Shown piece after piece: positions 1-5,037 of a stretch of DNA of 5,037 nucleotides. The stretch's first letter is position 1, and each line of letters starts with the position of its first letter. Origin of the DNA: Mesorhizobium sp. (GTDB taxonomy: Bacteria > Pseudomonadota > Alphaproteobacteria > Rhizobiales > Rhizobiaceae); the NCBI GenBank assembly GCA_030698645.1, contig JAUYMV010000069.1, positions 1 through 5,037 on the forward strand, written 5' to 3'. The translations under genes and the position numbers were made by a program. The notes under the pieces are model-generated. The model did no database searches, was not told the DNA's origin, and saw nothing but the letters and a program-made list of their open reading frames with translations.

Positions 1-379
1 CGCCGCAACGGCGCTAACCTTCTTCGCGCTCGGCCAGAAGGCGTCCTATTTCTACATGCCGACCGACGTCAGCGAGCGCCCGGTGGAGCCTGGGACCCGC
101 ATCCGTCTCGGCGGACTGGTCGAGAAGAATTCGATCGCGCGCGGCGAGGGCACCGAGGTGGCGTTCGCCGTCACCGACACCGCGCACACGATCAAGGTGG
201 TCTACAACGGCATCCTGCCGGACCTGTTTCGCGAGGAGCAGGGCGTCATCACCGAGGGCGCTTTCCGCGCCGACGGCACCTTCGTCGCCGATAGCGTGCT
301 TGCCAAGCATGACGAGACTTATATGCCGAAGGAAGTCGCCGACAGCCTGAAGGAAAAGGGCGTCTGGCAACCGAACTGA
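1..379 (+). CDS. ccmE: CcmE (CycJ), periplasmic heme chaperone, 5'-truncated
   Basis: This is the C-terminal 125 residues of CcmE; the start lies before the window and the reading frame runs from base 2. CcmE is a membrane-anchored periplasmic protein that receives heme from CcmABCD, holds it covalently through a histidine, and passes it to the CcmF/CcmH ligation complex. The visible part begins near the end of the N-terminal membrane anchor (LTFFALG) and continues into the OB-fold beta-barrel ([37 protein letters not shown]). The heme-binding motif LAKHDETY is intact, with the covalent His at 308-310 and the conserved Tyr at 320-322. CcmE is usually about 150-160 residues, so roughly 25-35 are missing. 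An ATG at 56 lies inside the domain and is not the real start. Stop TGA is at 377-379, 33 bases before ccmF, consistent with one operon. Identification is firm. Confidence 0.96.
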   Translation, partial: AATALTFFALGQKASYFYMPTDVSERPVEPGTRIRLGGLVEKNSIARGEGTEVAFAVTDTAHTIKVVYNGILPDLFREEQGVITEGAFRADGTFVADSVLAKHDETYMPKEVADSLKEKGVWQPN

Positions 380-380
380 C

Positions 381-386
381 GAGGAG
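381..386 (+). promoter_or_regulatory. Strong Shine-Dalgarno between ccmE and ccmF
   Basis: GAGGAG directly follows the ccmE stop. It is 9 bases from the ATG at 396 but 26 bases from the ccmF ATG at 413, so by spacing it serves the small upstream frame rather than ccmF. A second, weaker GAGG (402-405) lies 7 bases before the 413 ATG and may be the ccmF site itself. Confidence 0.6.
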
Positions 387-395
387 CAGGGATCG

Positions 396-416
396 ATGAT
401 CGAGGCAGGCAGATGA
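396..416 (+). other. Six-codon upstream reading frame overlapping the ccmF start
   Basis: ATG at 396 reads MIEAGR and stops at TGA 414-416, giving an ATGA overlap with the ccmF ATG at 413. The peptide repeats the first five residues of CcmF (MIEAGH), because bases 395-411 are an imperfect duplicate of 412-429. It has the best-placed ribosome binding site in the junction (381-386). It may work as a coupling minicistron, or it may be a remnant of a start duplication, or a one-base sequencing indel that hides a longer CcmF N-terminus. I do not suggest that the peptide itself has a function. Confidence 0.45.
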
Positions 417-2407
417 TCGAAGCGGGGCATTTCGCGCTCGTGCTGGCGTTCGCGCTGTCGCTCGTGCAGGCGAGCCTGCCGGCGATCGGCGCGCGGCTTG
501 GCAATGAGCGGCTGATGGCGGTCGCCGCGCCCGTCGCGCTGACCGGCTTCGCCATGACCGCGATCGCCTTCGCCGCGCTGGCGGCGGCCTATGTGCAGTC
601 GGATTTCTCGGTGCTGAACGTCTGGGAAAACTCCCATTCGATGAAGCCGATGCTCTACAAGATCACCGGAACCTGGGGCAACCACGAAGGCTCGATGCTG
701 CTCTGGGTGCTGATCCTGACCTTCTTCGGCGCGCTGGTCGGCCTGTTCGGCGCCAATCTGCCGCCGGCGCTGAAGGCCAATGTGCTGGCGGTGCAGGGGC
801 TGATCGGCGCGGCATTCTTCCTCTTCGTGCTGACGACGTCGAACCCGTTCACGCGGCTCTTCCCGGTGCCGATGGAAGGCCGCGACCTCAATCCCGTGCT
901 GCAGGACATCGGCCTGGCGATCCACCCGCCGCTGCTCTATCTCGGCTATGTCGGCTTTTCGGTGAGCTTTTCCTTTGCCGTCGCCGCGCTGATCGACGGC
1001 CGCATCGACGCCGCCTGGGCGCGCTGGGTGCGCCCATGGACGCTGGCCGCCTGGATGTTCCTCACCGGCGGCATCGCGATGGGCTCGTACTGGGCCTATT
1101 ACGAACTCGGCTGGGGCGGCTTCTGGTTCTGGGATCCGGTCGAGAACGCCTCGTTCATGCCATGGCTGGCGGGAACCGCGCTGCTGCATTCGGCGATCGT
1201 GATGGAAAAGCGCTCGGCGCTGAAGATCTGGACCATCCTGCTCGCCATCCTGACCTTCTCCCTCTCGCTGCTCGGCACCTTCCTGGTGCGCTCCGGCGTG
1301 CTGACCTCGGTGCATGCCTTCGCCACCGACCCCAGCCGCGGCGTGTTCATCCTGGCGATCCTGACGCTGTTCGTCGGCGGTTCGCTGGCGCTGTTCGCCT
1401 TCCGCGCCCAGTCCCTGACCGCCGGCGGGCTGTTCCACCCGGTGTCGCGCGAAGGCGCGCTGGTGCTCAACAATCTGTTCCTGACCACGGCCGCGGCGAC
1501 CGTCTTCATCGGCACGCTCTATCCGCTCTTCATCGAGGCGGTGGCCGGCGACAAGATCTCGGTCGGCGCGCCGTTCTTCGACCTGACCTTCGGCGCGCTG
1601 ATGGTGCCGCTGCTGTTCGCGGTGCCCTTCGGTCCGCTGCTGGCATGGAAGCGCGGCGACCTCTACGCGGTGTCGCAGCGCCTGTTCCTGGCGGCGGGCG
1701 CGGCCCTCGTCGTGGCGCTCGTGGCGGCCTTCTTCGTCGACGGCGTCTCGGCCTTCGCGGCACTCTGGCTGGGGCTGGCGGCCTGGCTGATCTTCGGCGC
1801 GCTGACCGACCTGGCGCTGAAGACCGGCATCGGCAGCGTGTCGCCCGGCGTCGCGGTCCGCCGTTTCGCCGGCCTGCCGAAATCGGTGTTCGGCACGACG
1901 CTCGCCCATATGGGCCTCGGCCTGACGACGCTCGGCATCGTCGCCGTCACTGCGCTGCAGGCGGAGAACATCGTCGCCATGCGGCCCGGCGATGAGGCCG
2001 GCATCGCCGGCTACGCGCTGCGCTTCGAGGGCATCGAACCGGTGCAGGGTCCGAACTTCACCGAGGACCGGGGCCGCTTCACGCTGTCGAATTCGGGTGG
2101 GGCAAGACTTGCAGACATCGTGTCGGCGAAACGCATCTATACGGCGCGCCAGATGCCGACCACCGAGGCCGGCATCAAGACGCTCGGCTTTTCCCAGATC
2201 TACGTCTCGCTCGGCGACCAGAGCGACGATGGCAGCATCGTCGTGCGCATCTGGTGGAAGCCGCTGGTGACGCTGATCTGGCTCGGCGCGCTCGTCATGA
2301 TGGCCGGCGGCGGCGTGTCGCTGATGGACCGCCGGCTGCGCATCGGCGCGCCGACGCGCCAGCGCAGGCCCGTTGCCGCACACCCGGCGCGGACGGCGGC
2401 GGAATGA
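413..2407 (+). CDS. ccmF: CcmF (CycK), cytochrome c heme lyase subunit
   Basis: This 664-residue polytopic inner-membrane protein is close to the usual CcmF length of about 650. CcmF is the core of the System I heme lyase: with CcmH (and CcmI) it takes heme from holo-CcmE and attaches it to the CxxCH cysteines of apocytochrome c in the periplasm. The tryptophan-rich WWD motif [18 protein letters not shown] is at residues 234-251. All four histidines known as heme ligands in E. coli CcmF have counterparts: H171 (IHPPLLY), H259 (LLHS), H301 (SVHAF) and H499 (LAHMG). Many hydrophobic segments span the protein, and a large soluble loop lies at about residues 515-615 before a last membrane helix near 620-640. 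The start at 413 gives the family-typical [12 protein letters not shown]; an ATG at 396 is out of frame. The 3' end overlaps ccmH by ATGA (2404-2407), which suggests translational coupling. Confidence 0.97.
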   Translation: MIEAGHFALVLAFALSLVQASLPAIGARLGNERLMAVAAPVALTGFAMTAIAFAALAAAYVQSDFSVLNVWENSHSMKPMLYKITGTWGNHEGSMLLWVLILTFFGALVGLFGANLPPALKANVLAVQGLIGAAFFLFVLTTSNPFTRLFPVPMEGRDLNPVLQDIGLAIHPPLLYLGYVGFSVSFSFAVAALIDGRIDAAWARWVRPWTLAAWMFLTGGIAMGSYWAYYELGWGGFWFWDPVENASFMPWLAGTALLHSAIVMEKRSALKIWTILLAILTFSLSLLGTFLVRSGVLTSVHAFATDPSRGVFILAILTLFVGGSLALFAFRAQSLTAGGLFHPVSREGALVLNNLFLTTAAATVFIGTLYPLFIEAVAGDKISVGAPFFDLTFGALMVPLLFAVPFGPLLAWKRGDLYAVSQRLFLAAGAALVVALVAAFFVDGVSAFAALWLGLAAWLIFGALTDLALKTGIGSVSPGVAVRRFAGLPKSVFGTTLAHMGLGLTTLGIVAVTALQAENIVAMRPGDEAGIAGYALRFEGIEPVQGPNFTEDRGRFTLSNSGGARLADIVSAKRIYTARQMPTTEAGIKTLGFSQIYVSLGDQSDDGSIVVRIWWKPLVTLIWLGALVMMAGGGVSLMDRRLRIGAPTRQRRPVAAHPARTAAE

Positions 2408-2898
2408 CCGCGCGGACCCGCCATGTCGTCGGCGCTTTCGCCTGGCTGGCGCTTGCGGCGGGTGCGCCCCTGGCGCTGACCGCTGGCCCGGCTCTGGCTG
2501 TGACGCCGGCCGAGGTGCTGGCCGACCCGGCGCTCGAGGCGCGCGCGCGCAAGATCTCGGCCGAGCTGCGCTGCTTGGTCTGCCAGAACCAGTCGATCGA
2601 CGATTCGGACGCCGAACTGGCGCACGACCTGCGCGTCGTGGTTCGCCAGCGCCTGGTGGCCGGCGATACCGACGCCGAAGTGTTCGCCTATGTCGTCTCG
2701 CGCTACGGCGAATTCGTGCTCCTGAAGCCGCAGCTCAACTGGCGCAACGCGCTGCTTTGGGCAACGCCGGTGTTGCTGCTGCTGATTGGCGGGGGGTATA
2801 TTCTGCTGGGCGCACGGCGCAAAGCCGCAGGCGCGGACCAGGTGGCGCTGAGCGATGAGGAACGGCGCGCGCTGGACGAGGTGCTCAAGCAGGACTGA
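2404..2898 (+). CDS. ccmH: CcmH (CycL), apocytochrome c thiol oxidoreductase
   Basis: This 164-residue protein belongs to the short single-domain CcmH/CycL type of alphaproteobacteria. It lacks the fused CcmI-like TPR part found in E. coli CcmH. Its role is to keep the heme-binding cysteines of apocytochrome c reduced and to present the substrate to CcmF. It has a signal peptide at residues 1-32 (hydrophobic core, ALA before the predicted cut), then the diagnostic motif [14 protein letters not shown] with redox cysteines C57 and C60. A three-helix domain follows to about residue 110, then one membrane anchor at about 116-136 and a short charged cytoplasmic tail. The ATG at 2404 overlaps the ccmF stop, and no strong ribosome binding site of its own is seen, so translation is probably coupled to ccmF. 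In-frame extension upstream would run into ccmF and is not needed. It is probably the last gene of the ccm operon. Confidence 0.95.
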   Translation: MTARTRHVVGAFAWLALAAGAPLALTAGPALAVTPAEVLADPALEARARKISAELRCLVCQNQSIDDSDAELAHDLRVVVRQRLVAGDTDAEVFAYVVSRYGEFVLLKPQLNWRNALLWATPVLLLLIGGGYILLGARRKAAGADQVALSDEERRALDEVLKQD

Positions 2899-2905
2899 GG
2901 CTAGA

Positions 2906-2923
2906 CGCGGCGCACGCGCCGCG
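2906..2923 (+). terminator. GC-rich hairpin after ccmH, possible weak terminator
   Basis: CGCGGCG (2906-2912) pairs perfectly with CGCCGCG (2917-2923) around a four-base loop, 7 bases after the ccmH stop. No T-run follows, so it is not a classical intrinsic terminator. It may slow polymerase or protect the 3' end of the ccm message. Confidence 0.35.
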
Positions 2924-2925
2924 CT

Positions 2926-2975
2926 CCCCACATTACCAAAATTTCACCTTTCGGACAGGTGCGCGTAATGTGAGG
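2926..2975 (+). repeat. Nested inverted repeat upstream of the protease gene
   Basis: CACATTAC (2929-2936) and GTAATGTG (2965-2972) are perfect 8-base inverted arms; after one mismatch two more pairs form outward (2926-2927 with 2974-2975). Inside them CACCT (2945-2949) pairs with AGGTG (2957-2961). The element sits 63-112 bases before the protease start. It could form a two-tier RNA hairpin or be a dyad operator. The arms are AT-richer than the surroundings, which makes the match less likely to be a GC-rich accident. Confidence 0.5.
2943..2971 (+). promoter_or_regulatory. Tentative promoter for the degP-like gene
   Basis: TTCACC (2943-2948) and TAATGT (2966-2971) are spaced by 17 bases and weakly resemble housekeeping -35/-10 elements (4/6 and 3/6 matches to TTGACA/TATAAT). 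They lie within the inverted repeat, so a protein bound there would affect initiation. I saw no good EcfG-type (GGAAC) or E. coli sigma-E-type promoter. A promoter somewhere in 2899-2998 is likely, but this exact placement is weak. Confidence 0.2.
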
Positions 2976-2996
2976 CGTCCTATCTGTTCTCGCGAC

Positions 2997-3015
2997 GGAT
3001 GCAGAACGTGCATCC
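2997..3015 (+). promoter_or_regulatory. Perfect 7-bp hairpin in the degP-like leader
   Basis: GGATGCA (2997-3003) and TGCATCC (3009-3015) form a perfect stem with loop GAACG, ending 6 bases before the ribosome binding site. Bases flanking it (TCCT 2978-2981 and CT 2984-2985) are complementary to AGAGGA at 3022-3027 with a two-base bulge, so the leader could partly hide the ribosome binding site. The stem contains the alternative ATG at 2999, an argument against that start. Confidence 0.4.
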
Positions 3016-3020
3016 CCATC

Positions 3021-3027
3021 AAGAGGA
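3021..3027 (+). promoter_or_regulatory. Ribosome binding site that fixes the protease start
   Basis: AAGAGGA lies 10 bases before the ATG at 3038, a normal spacing. The in-frame ATG at 2999 has no comparable site and would put thirteen polar residues in front of the signal peptide. The 3038 start is therefore preferred. Confidence 0.7.
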
Positions 3028-3037
3028 CACGACACCC

Positions 3038-4612
3038 ATGAACACATCTGCGAATCCTTCGTCTCCCGCGAAGAAGCGGCTCATGGCCGCCGTCGCATCG
3101 GTCGCGCTCGCCGCAGCCATCGGCGCCGGCGCCATTGCGTCGGGAACCGCTCCGGTTCTCGCCGAGGCCGTTCGAGTCGAATCGGTCCAGGCGCCCGGTT
3201 TTGCCGACGTGGTCGAGAAGGTTTCTCCCGCCGTCGTCAGCGTCCGCGTCAAGTCCAGGATCGAGCCCGCCACCGACAATCCAGGCTCGCTGTTCGGCTT
3301 CGACCAGGGCCTCGAAAACCTGCCGGACGGCCACCCCCTCAAGCGCTTCTTCCGCGAATTCCGCGGCGACGGCCAGGGTCCCCGCGCCGAGCGCGGCCCG
3401 GGCCAGGGCCCGCGCGCGGAGCGTGGCCCGGATCGGCGCCAGGAGCGTCGCGGCGGCCGTGAGCGCATGCGCCCGTCCTCGCAGGGCTCGGGCTTCTTCA
3501 TCTCCGAGGACGGCTTTCTCGTCACCAATCACCATGTCGTCAAGGACGGCGCCGAACTCACCGTCGTCATGGACAATGGCGACGAACTCGATGCCAAGCT
3601 GATCGGCAGCGACGAGCGCACCGATCTGGCCGTGCTCAAGGTCGATGATGCGCGCAAGTTCACCTATGTGAAGTTCGCCGACGATTCGAAGGTCCGCGTC
3701 GGCGACTGGGTGGTCGCGGTCGGCAATCCGTTCGGCCTCGGCGGCACGGTGACCGCCGGCATCGTCTCGGCGCGCGGCCGCGACATCGGCGCCGGCCCCT
3801 ATGACGATTTCATCCAGATCGACGCGGCGGTGAACCGCGGCAATTCGGGCGGCCCGGCGTTCAACCTGAACGGCGAAGTCGTCGGCATCAACACCGCCAT
3901 CTTCTCGCCGTCGGGCGGCAATGTCGGCATCGCCTTCGCGATTCCCGCCTCCACCGCCAGCGACGTCGTCTCCAAGCTGATGTCGGGCGGCTCGATCGAG
4001 CGCGGCTGGCTCGGCGTGCAGATCCAGCCCGTCACGTCGGAAATCGCCGACTCGGTCGGTCTCGACAAGACCAAGGGTGTGCTGGTGACCGAGGCGCAGG
4101 CCGACAGCCCGGCCAAGGCCGCGGGGCTGGTCGCCGGCGACGTCATCCTGTCGGTCGACGGCAAGGAAGTCTCCTCGCCGCGCGAACTGGCGCGACTGAT
4201 CGCCAATTATGCGCCCGGCAAGGTCGCCAAGGTCGAGACCTGGCGCGACGGCAAGGCGCAGACCTTCGACGTGAAGCTCGGCACGCTTCCCGGCGCCACG
4301 CAGCAGGCGGCGCTCGACCAGACGCCCGAAATCGAGAGCGGCTCGATCGAGAGCTTCGGCCTGACCGTGACCAGGGCCGACGACGGCAAGGGTCTTGTCG
4401 TCACCGACGTGGCGCCCGACAGCGACGCCGCCGAGCGCGGCATCCAGTCGGGCGACGTGATCCTGAGCGTCAATTCGAAGGAAGTGACGAGCGCGGCCGA
4501 CATCGAAGCAGCCGTGCAGGACGCCGCCAAGGCCGGCCGCAAGGCCGTGCTGTTCCAGGTCCAGCGCGACCAGACCAGCCGCTTCGTGGCATTGCCGGTG
4601 GCGCAGGGCTGA
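3038..4612 (+). CDS. degP: DegP/HtrA-family periplasmic serine protease (Do-like)
   Basis: This 524-residue protein is a periplasmic S1C serine protease/chaperone that degrades or holds misfolded envelope proteins. A signal peptide covers residues 1-44 (KKR, hydrophobic stretch, AEA before the cut). The trypsin-like domain spans about 55-310 with the complete triad: H166 (TNHHVV), D196 (RTDLAVLKVD) and S270 (RGNSGGP). Its spacings of 30 and 74 residues nearly match E. coli DegP. PDZ1 covers about 322-415 (RGWLGVQIQPV, PAKAAGLVAGDVILSVDG) and PDZ2 about 439-522 (DAAERGIQSGDVILSV). An Arg/Gly/Pro-rich insert at about 108-150, in the position of the regulatory LA loop, carries a perfect 10-residue duplication. 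The whole protein has no cysteine. The gene stands alone between two intergenic regions, after the ccm operon and before a response regulator. Paralogue naming (degP versus degQ or mucD) is uncertain, but the family is not. Confidence 0.95.
   Translation: MNTSANPSSPAKKRLMAAVASVALAAAIGAGAIASGTAPVLAEAVRVESVQAPGFADVVEKVSPAVVSVRVKSRIEPATDNPGSLFGFDQGLENLPDGHPLKRFFREFRGDGQGPRAERGPGQGPRAERGPDRRQERRGGRERMRPSSQGSGFFISEDGFLVTNHHVVKDGAELTVVMDNGDELDAKLIGSDERTDLAVLKVDDARKFTYVKFADDSKVRVGDWVVAVGNPFGLGGTVTAGIVSARGRDIGAGPYDDFIQIDAAVNRGNSGGPAFNLNGEVVGINTAIFSPSGGNVGIAFAIPASTASDVVSKLMSGGSIERGWLGVQIQPVTSEIADSVGLDKTKGVLVTEAQADSPAKAAGLVAGDVILSVDGKEVSSPRELARLIANYAPGKVAKVETWRDGKAQTFDVKLGTLPGATQQAALDQTPEIESGSIESFGLTVTRADDGKGLVVTDVAPDSDAAERGIQSGDVILSVNSKEVTSAADIEAAVQDAAKAGRKAVLFQVQRDQTSRFVALPVAQG
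3371..3430 (+). repeat. Two tandem 30-bp repeats in the protease gene
   Basis: Copies 3371-3400 and 3401-3430 are in frame and each encodes GQGPRAERGP (residues 112-121 and 122-131). They match at 26 of 30 bases. All four differences (copy positions 9, 12, 18 and 24) are third-codon changes, so the protein repeat is exact. The repeat is within the Arg-rich insert of the protease domain, and an Arg-rich tract (DRRQERRGGRER) follows. Confidence 0.9.
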
Positions 4613-4623
4613 TACCTATCGAA

Positions 4624-4654
4624 GCCGGCCATCCGAAACACCCGGACGGCCGGC
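4624..4654 (+). terminator. Hairpin after degP, possible terminator
   Basis: GCCGGCCATCCG (4624-4635) pairs with CGGACGGCCGGC (4643-4654) with a single A-C mismatch and loop AAACACC, starting 11 bases after the protease stop. It is a strong stem in a typical terminator position, but no T-run follows. It could act as a terminator of the GC-rich type or as a 3'-end stabiliser. Confidence 0.5.
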
Positions 4655-4672
4655 GGCGATGGCAGGAACCGG

Positions 4673-4709
4673 CAGAGCCCGCGTAGGCTCTGGCAGCCCG
4701 CACGCTGCC
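4673..4709 (+). repeat. Two adjoining small hairpins
   Basis: CAGAGCC (4673-4679) pairs with GGCTCTG (4686-4692), loop CGCGTA. GGCAGC (4692-4697) pairs with GCTGCC (4704-4709), loop CCGCAC. They share base 4692, so the two would stack end to end after loss of one pair. Confidence 0.5.
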
Positions 4710-4734
4710 CTCGCCCCCAAGCGAGCGGTTCCGA

Positions 4735-4763
4735 CGGCAGCGGGATCTCCTTTCCCGCTGCCG
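4735..4763 (+). terminator. Perfect 11-bp hairpin before the response regulator
   Basis: CGGCAGCGGGA (4735-4745) pairs perfectly with TCCCGCTGCCG (4753-4763) around loop TCTCCTT. It is followed by GCATTCTTCG, only a weak T-rich tail. It is the most stable-looking perfect stem in the gap and may end a degP transcript or form a leader hairpin of the regulator. Its arms include the same GGCAGC/GCTGCC words as the 4692-4709 hairpin. Confidence 0.5.
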
Positions 4764-4823
4764 GCATTCTTCGAATGGTTCGAGATGAATTCCCAGTCCT
4801 CCATCGCCGCCGAAACCACGTAT

Positions 4824-4828
4824 AAGGA
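4824..4828 (+). promoter_or_regulatory. Ribosome binding site of the response regulator
   Basis: AAGGA lies 4 bases before the ATG at 4833, short but usable. The in-frame alternative ATG at 4785 has no such site, and it would add 16 residues not expected before the receiver-domain start MKILVIEDD. Confidence 0.55.
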
Positions 4829-4832
4829 TGCG

Positions 4833-5037
4833 ATGAAGATTCTCGTGATCGAAGACGACCGCGAAGCGGCGGAATACATCGAAAAGGCGCTGACGGAGGC
4901 CGGCCACACGCCGCATGTGGCGCGCGACGGCGAGACCGGCTTCAGCCTCGCCGATTCCGGCGACTACGACGTGCTCGTCGTCGACCGCATGCTGCCGCGC
5001 CGCGACGGCCTGTCGCTGATCGCCGGCCTGCGCGCGC
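4833..5037 (+). CDS. Two-component response regulator, OmpR-like, 3'-truncated
   Basis: The first 68 residues of a response regulator are visible before the window ends. The receiver domain starts MKILVIEDD, with the acidic pocket E7/D8/D9. The phosphoacceptor is D51 in VVDRMLPRRDG, a form typical of OmpR/PhoB-type regulators. The CheY-like fold is seen through beta-3 and into alpha-3; the conserved Thr/Ser, Lys and any DNA-binding domain lie beyond the window. Phosphorylation at D51 by a partner kinase is expected, and in related rhizobia a histidine kinase gene follows (from memory). Position next to the DegP-like protease hints at an envelope-related role, but this is inference. The start at 4833 is chosen for the domain boundary and for AAGGA at 4824-4828; 4785 is an in-frame alternative. 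Confidence 0.93.
   Translation, partial: MKILVIEDDREAAEYIEKALTEAGHTPHVARDGETGFSLADSGDYDVLVVDRMLPRRDGLSLIAGLRA

Larger units (their letters stand above)
4613..4832. other. Intergenic region with clustered inverted repeats, no gene
   Basis: The 220 bases between the protease and the response regulator contain no convincing coding frame. They hold at least four hairpins (4624-4654, 4673-4692, 4692-4709, 4735-4763), then about 70 bases of less structured sequence that should carry the promoter and ribosome binding site of the regulator. I could not assign a confident -35/-10 pair. Confidence 0.7.

Noticed and set aside
14..2383. A 789-residue open frame on the minus strand opposite ccmE and ccmF
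   Set aside because: It lies opposite two well-identified genes. The product is a low-complexity run of Arg, Gln, His, Glu, Asp and Ala with no recognisable domain, the usual result of reading GC-rich codons antisense.
2200..2931. A 243-residue minus-strand frame opposite ccmH
   Set aside because: It covers an unmistakable CcmH gene and its product shows no domain or membrane pattern; I attribute it to GC-rich composition.
2999..3037. Earlier in-frame ATG for the protease at 2999
   Set aside because: It would add a polar leader before the signal peptide, lies in a perfect hairpin stem, and lacks a ribosome binding site, whereas AAGAGGA fits the 3038 start.
2933..3535. A 200-residue minus-strand frame opposite the protease 5' half
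   Set aside because: It is Ala/Arg/Gly-rich and opposite the signal peptide, Arg-rich insert and catalytic His region of a clear protease. No ribosome binding site or domain was seen.
4775..4825. A 16-codon frame before the response regulator whose stop overlaps the AAGGA site
   Set aside because: It could be a leader peptide by position, but it has no ribosome binding site and no codon run suggesting attenuation.
4785..4832. Upstream in-frame ATG for the response regulator
   Set aside because: The 16 extra residues are not part of a receiver domain and no ribosome binding site precedes it. The ATG at 4833 fits the domain boundary, although 4785 cannot be fully excluded.
1..5037. A novel defence, mobile or biosynthetic system
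   Set aside because: All long + strand genes belong to known core families. I found no transposase, integrase, direct-repeat borders, CRISPR-type repeats or tRNA gene, and no evident break in base composition.

Overview
The window is GC-rich, gene-dense, and reads entirely on the + strand. It looks like core chromosome of an alphaproteobacterium, most likely of the rhizobial group (Hyphomicrobiales). The basis is the gene order and protein character: ccmE-ccmF-ccmH (called cycJ-cycK-cycL in rhizobia), then a periplasmic DegP/HtrA-type serine protease, then an OmpR-type response regulator. From memory, the same order (cycHJKL, degP1, two-component genes) occurs in Sinorhizobium and relatives. 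The exact genus cannot be read from this window.

Positions 1-2898 hold the end of a cytochrome c maturation (System I) operon: the C-terminal part of the heme chaperone CcmE, complete CcmF (heme lyase core, all four conserved histidines and the WWD motif present), and complete CcmH (CxxC apocytochrome thiol reductase). ccmF and ccmH overlap by ATGA and are probably translationally coupled. Between ccmE and ccmF there is a small oddity: a six-codon reading frame that repeats the first five residues of CcmF and ends in an ATGA overlap with the CcmF start.

Positions 2899-3037 form the upstream region of the protease gene. It contains a GC-rich hairpin, a nested inverted repeat with perfect CACATTAC/GTAATGTG arms, and a perfect 7-bp hairpin just before the ribosome binding site. 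Positions 3038-4612 encode a 524-residue DegP-like protease with signal peptide, H166/D196/S270 triad, two PDZ domains and an Arg/Gly-rich insert containing a perfect 10-residue tandem repeat.

Positions 4613-4832 carry no convincing gene but are full of strong inverted repeats. At 4833 begins a response regulator (receiver domain with D51) that runs off the window end.

Functionally, the ccm genes deliver and attach heme to periplasmic cytochromes c. The protease handles periplasmic protein quality control. The two-component regulator next door could sense envelope state, but this link is inferred from position only. I see no mobile element, CRISPR array, tRNA or rRNA. Nothing amounts to a clearly new biological system; the items worth checking are small-scale RNA and start-site structures and the protease insert.
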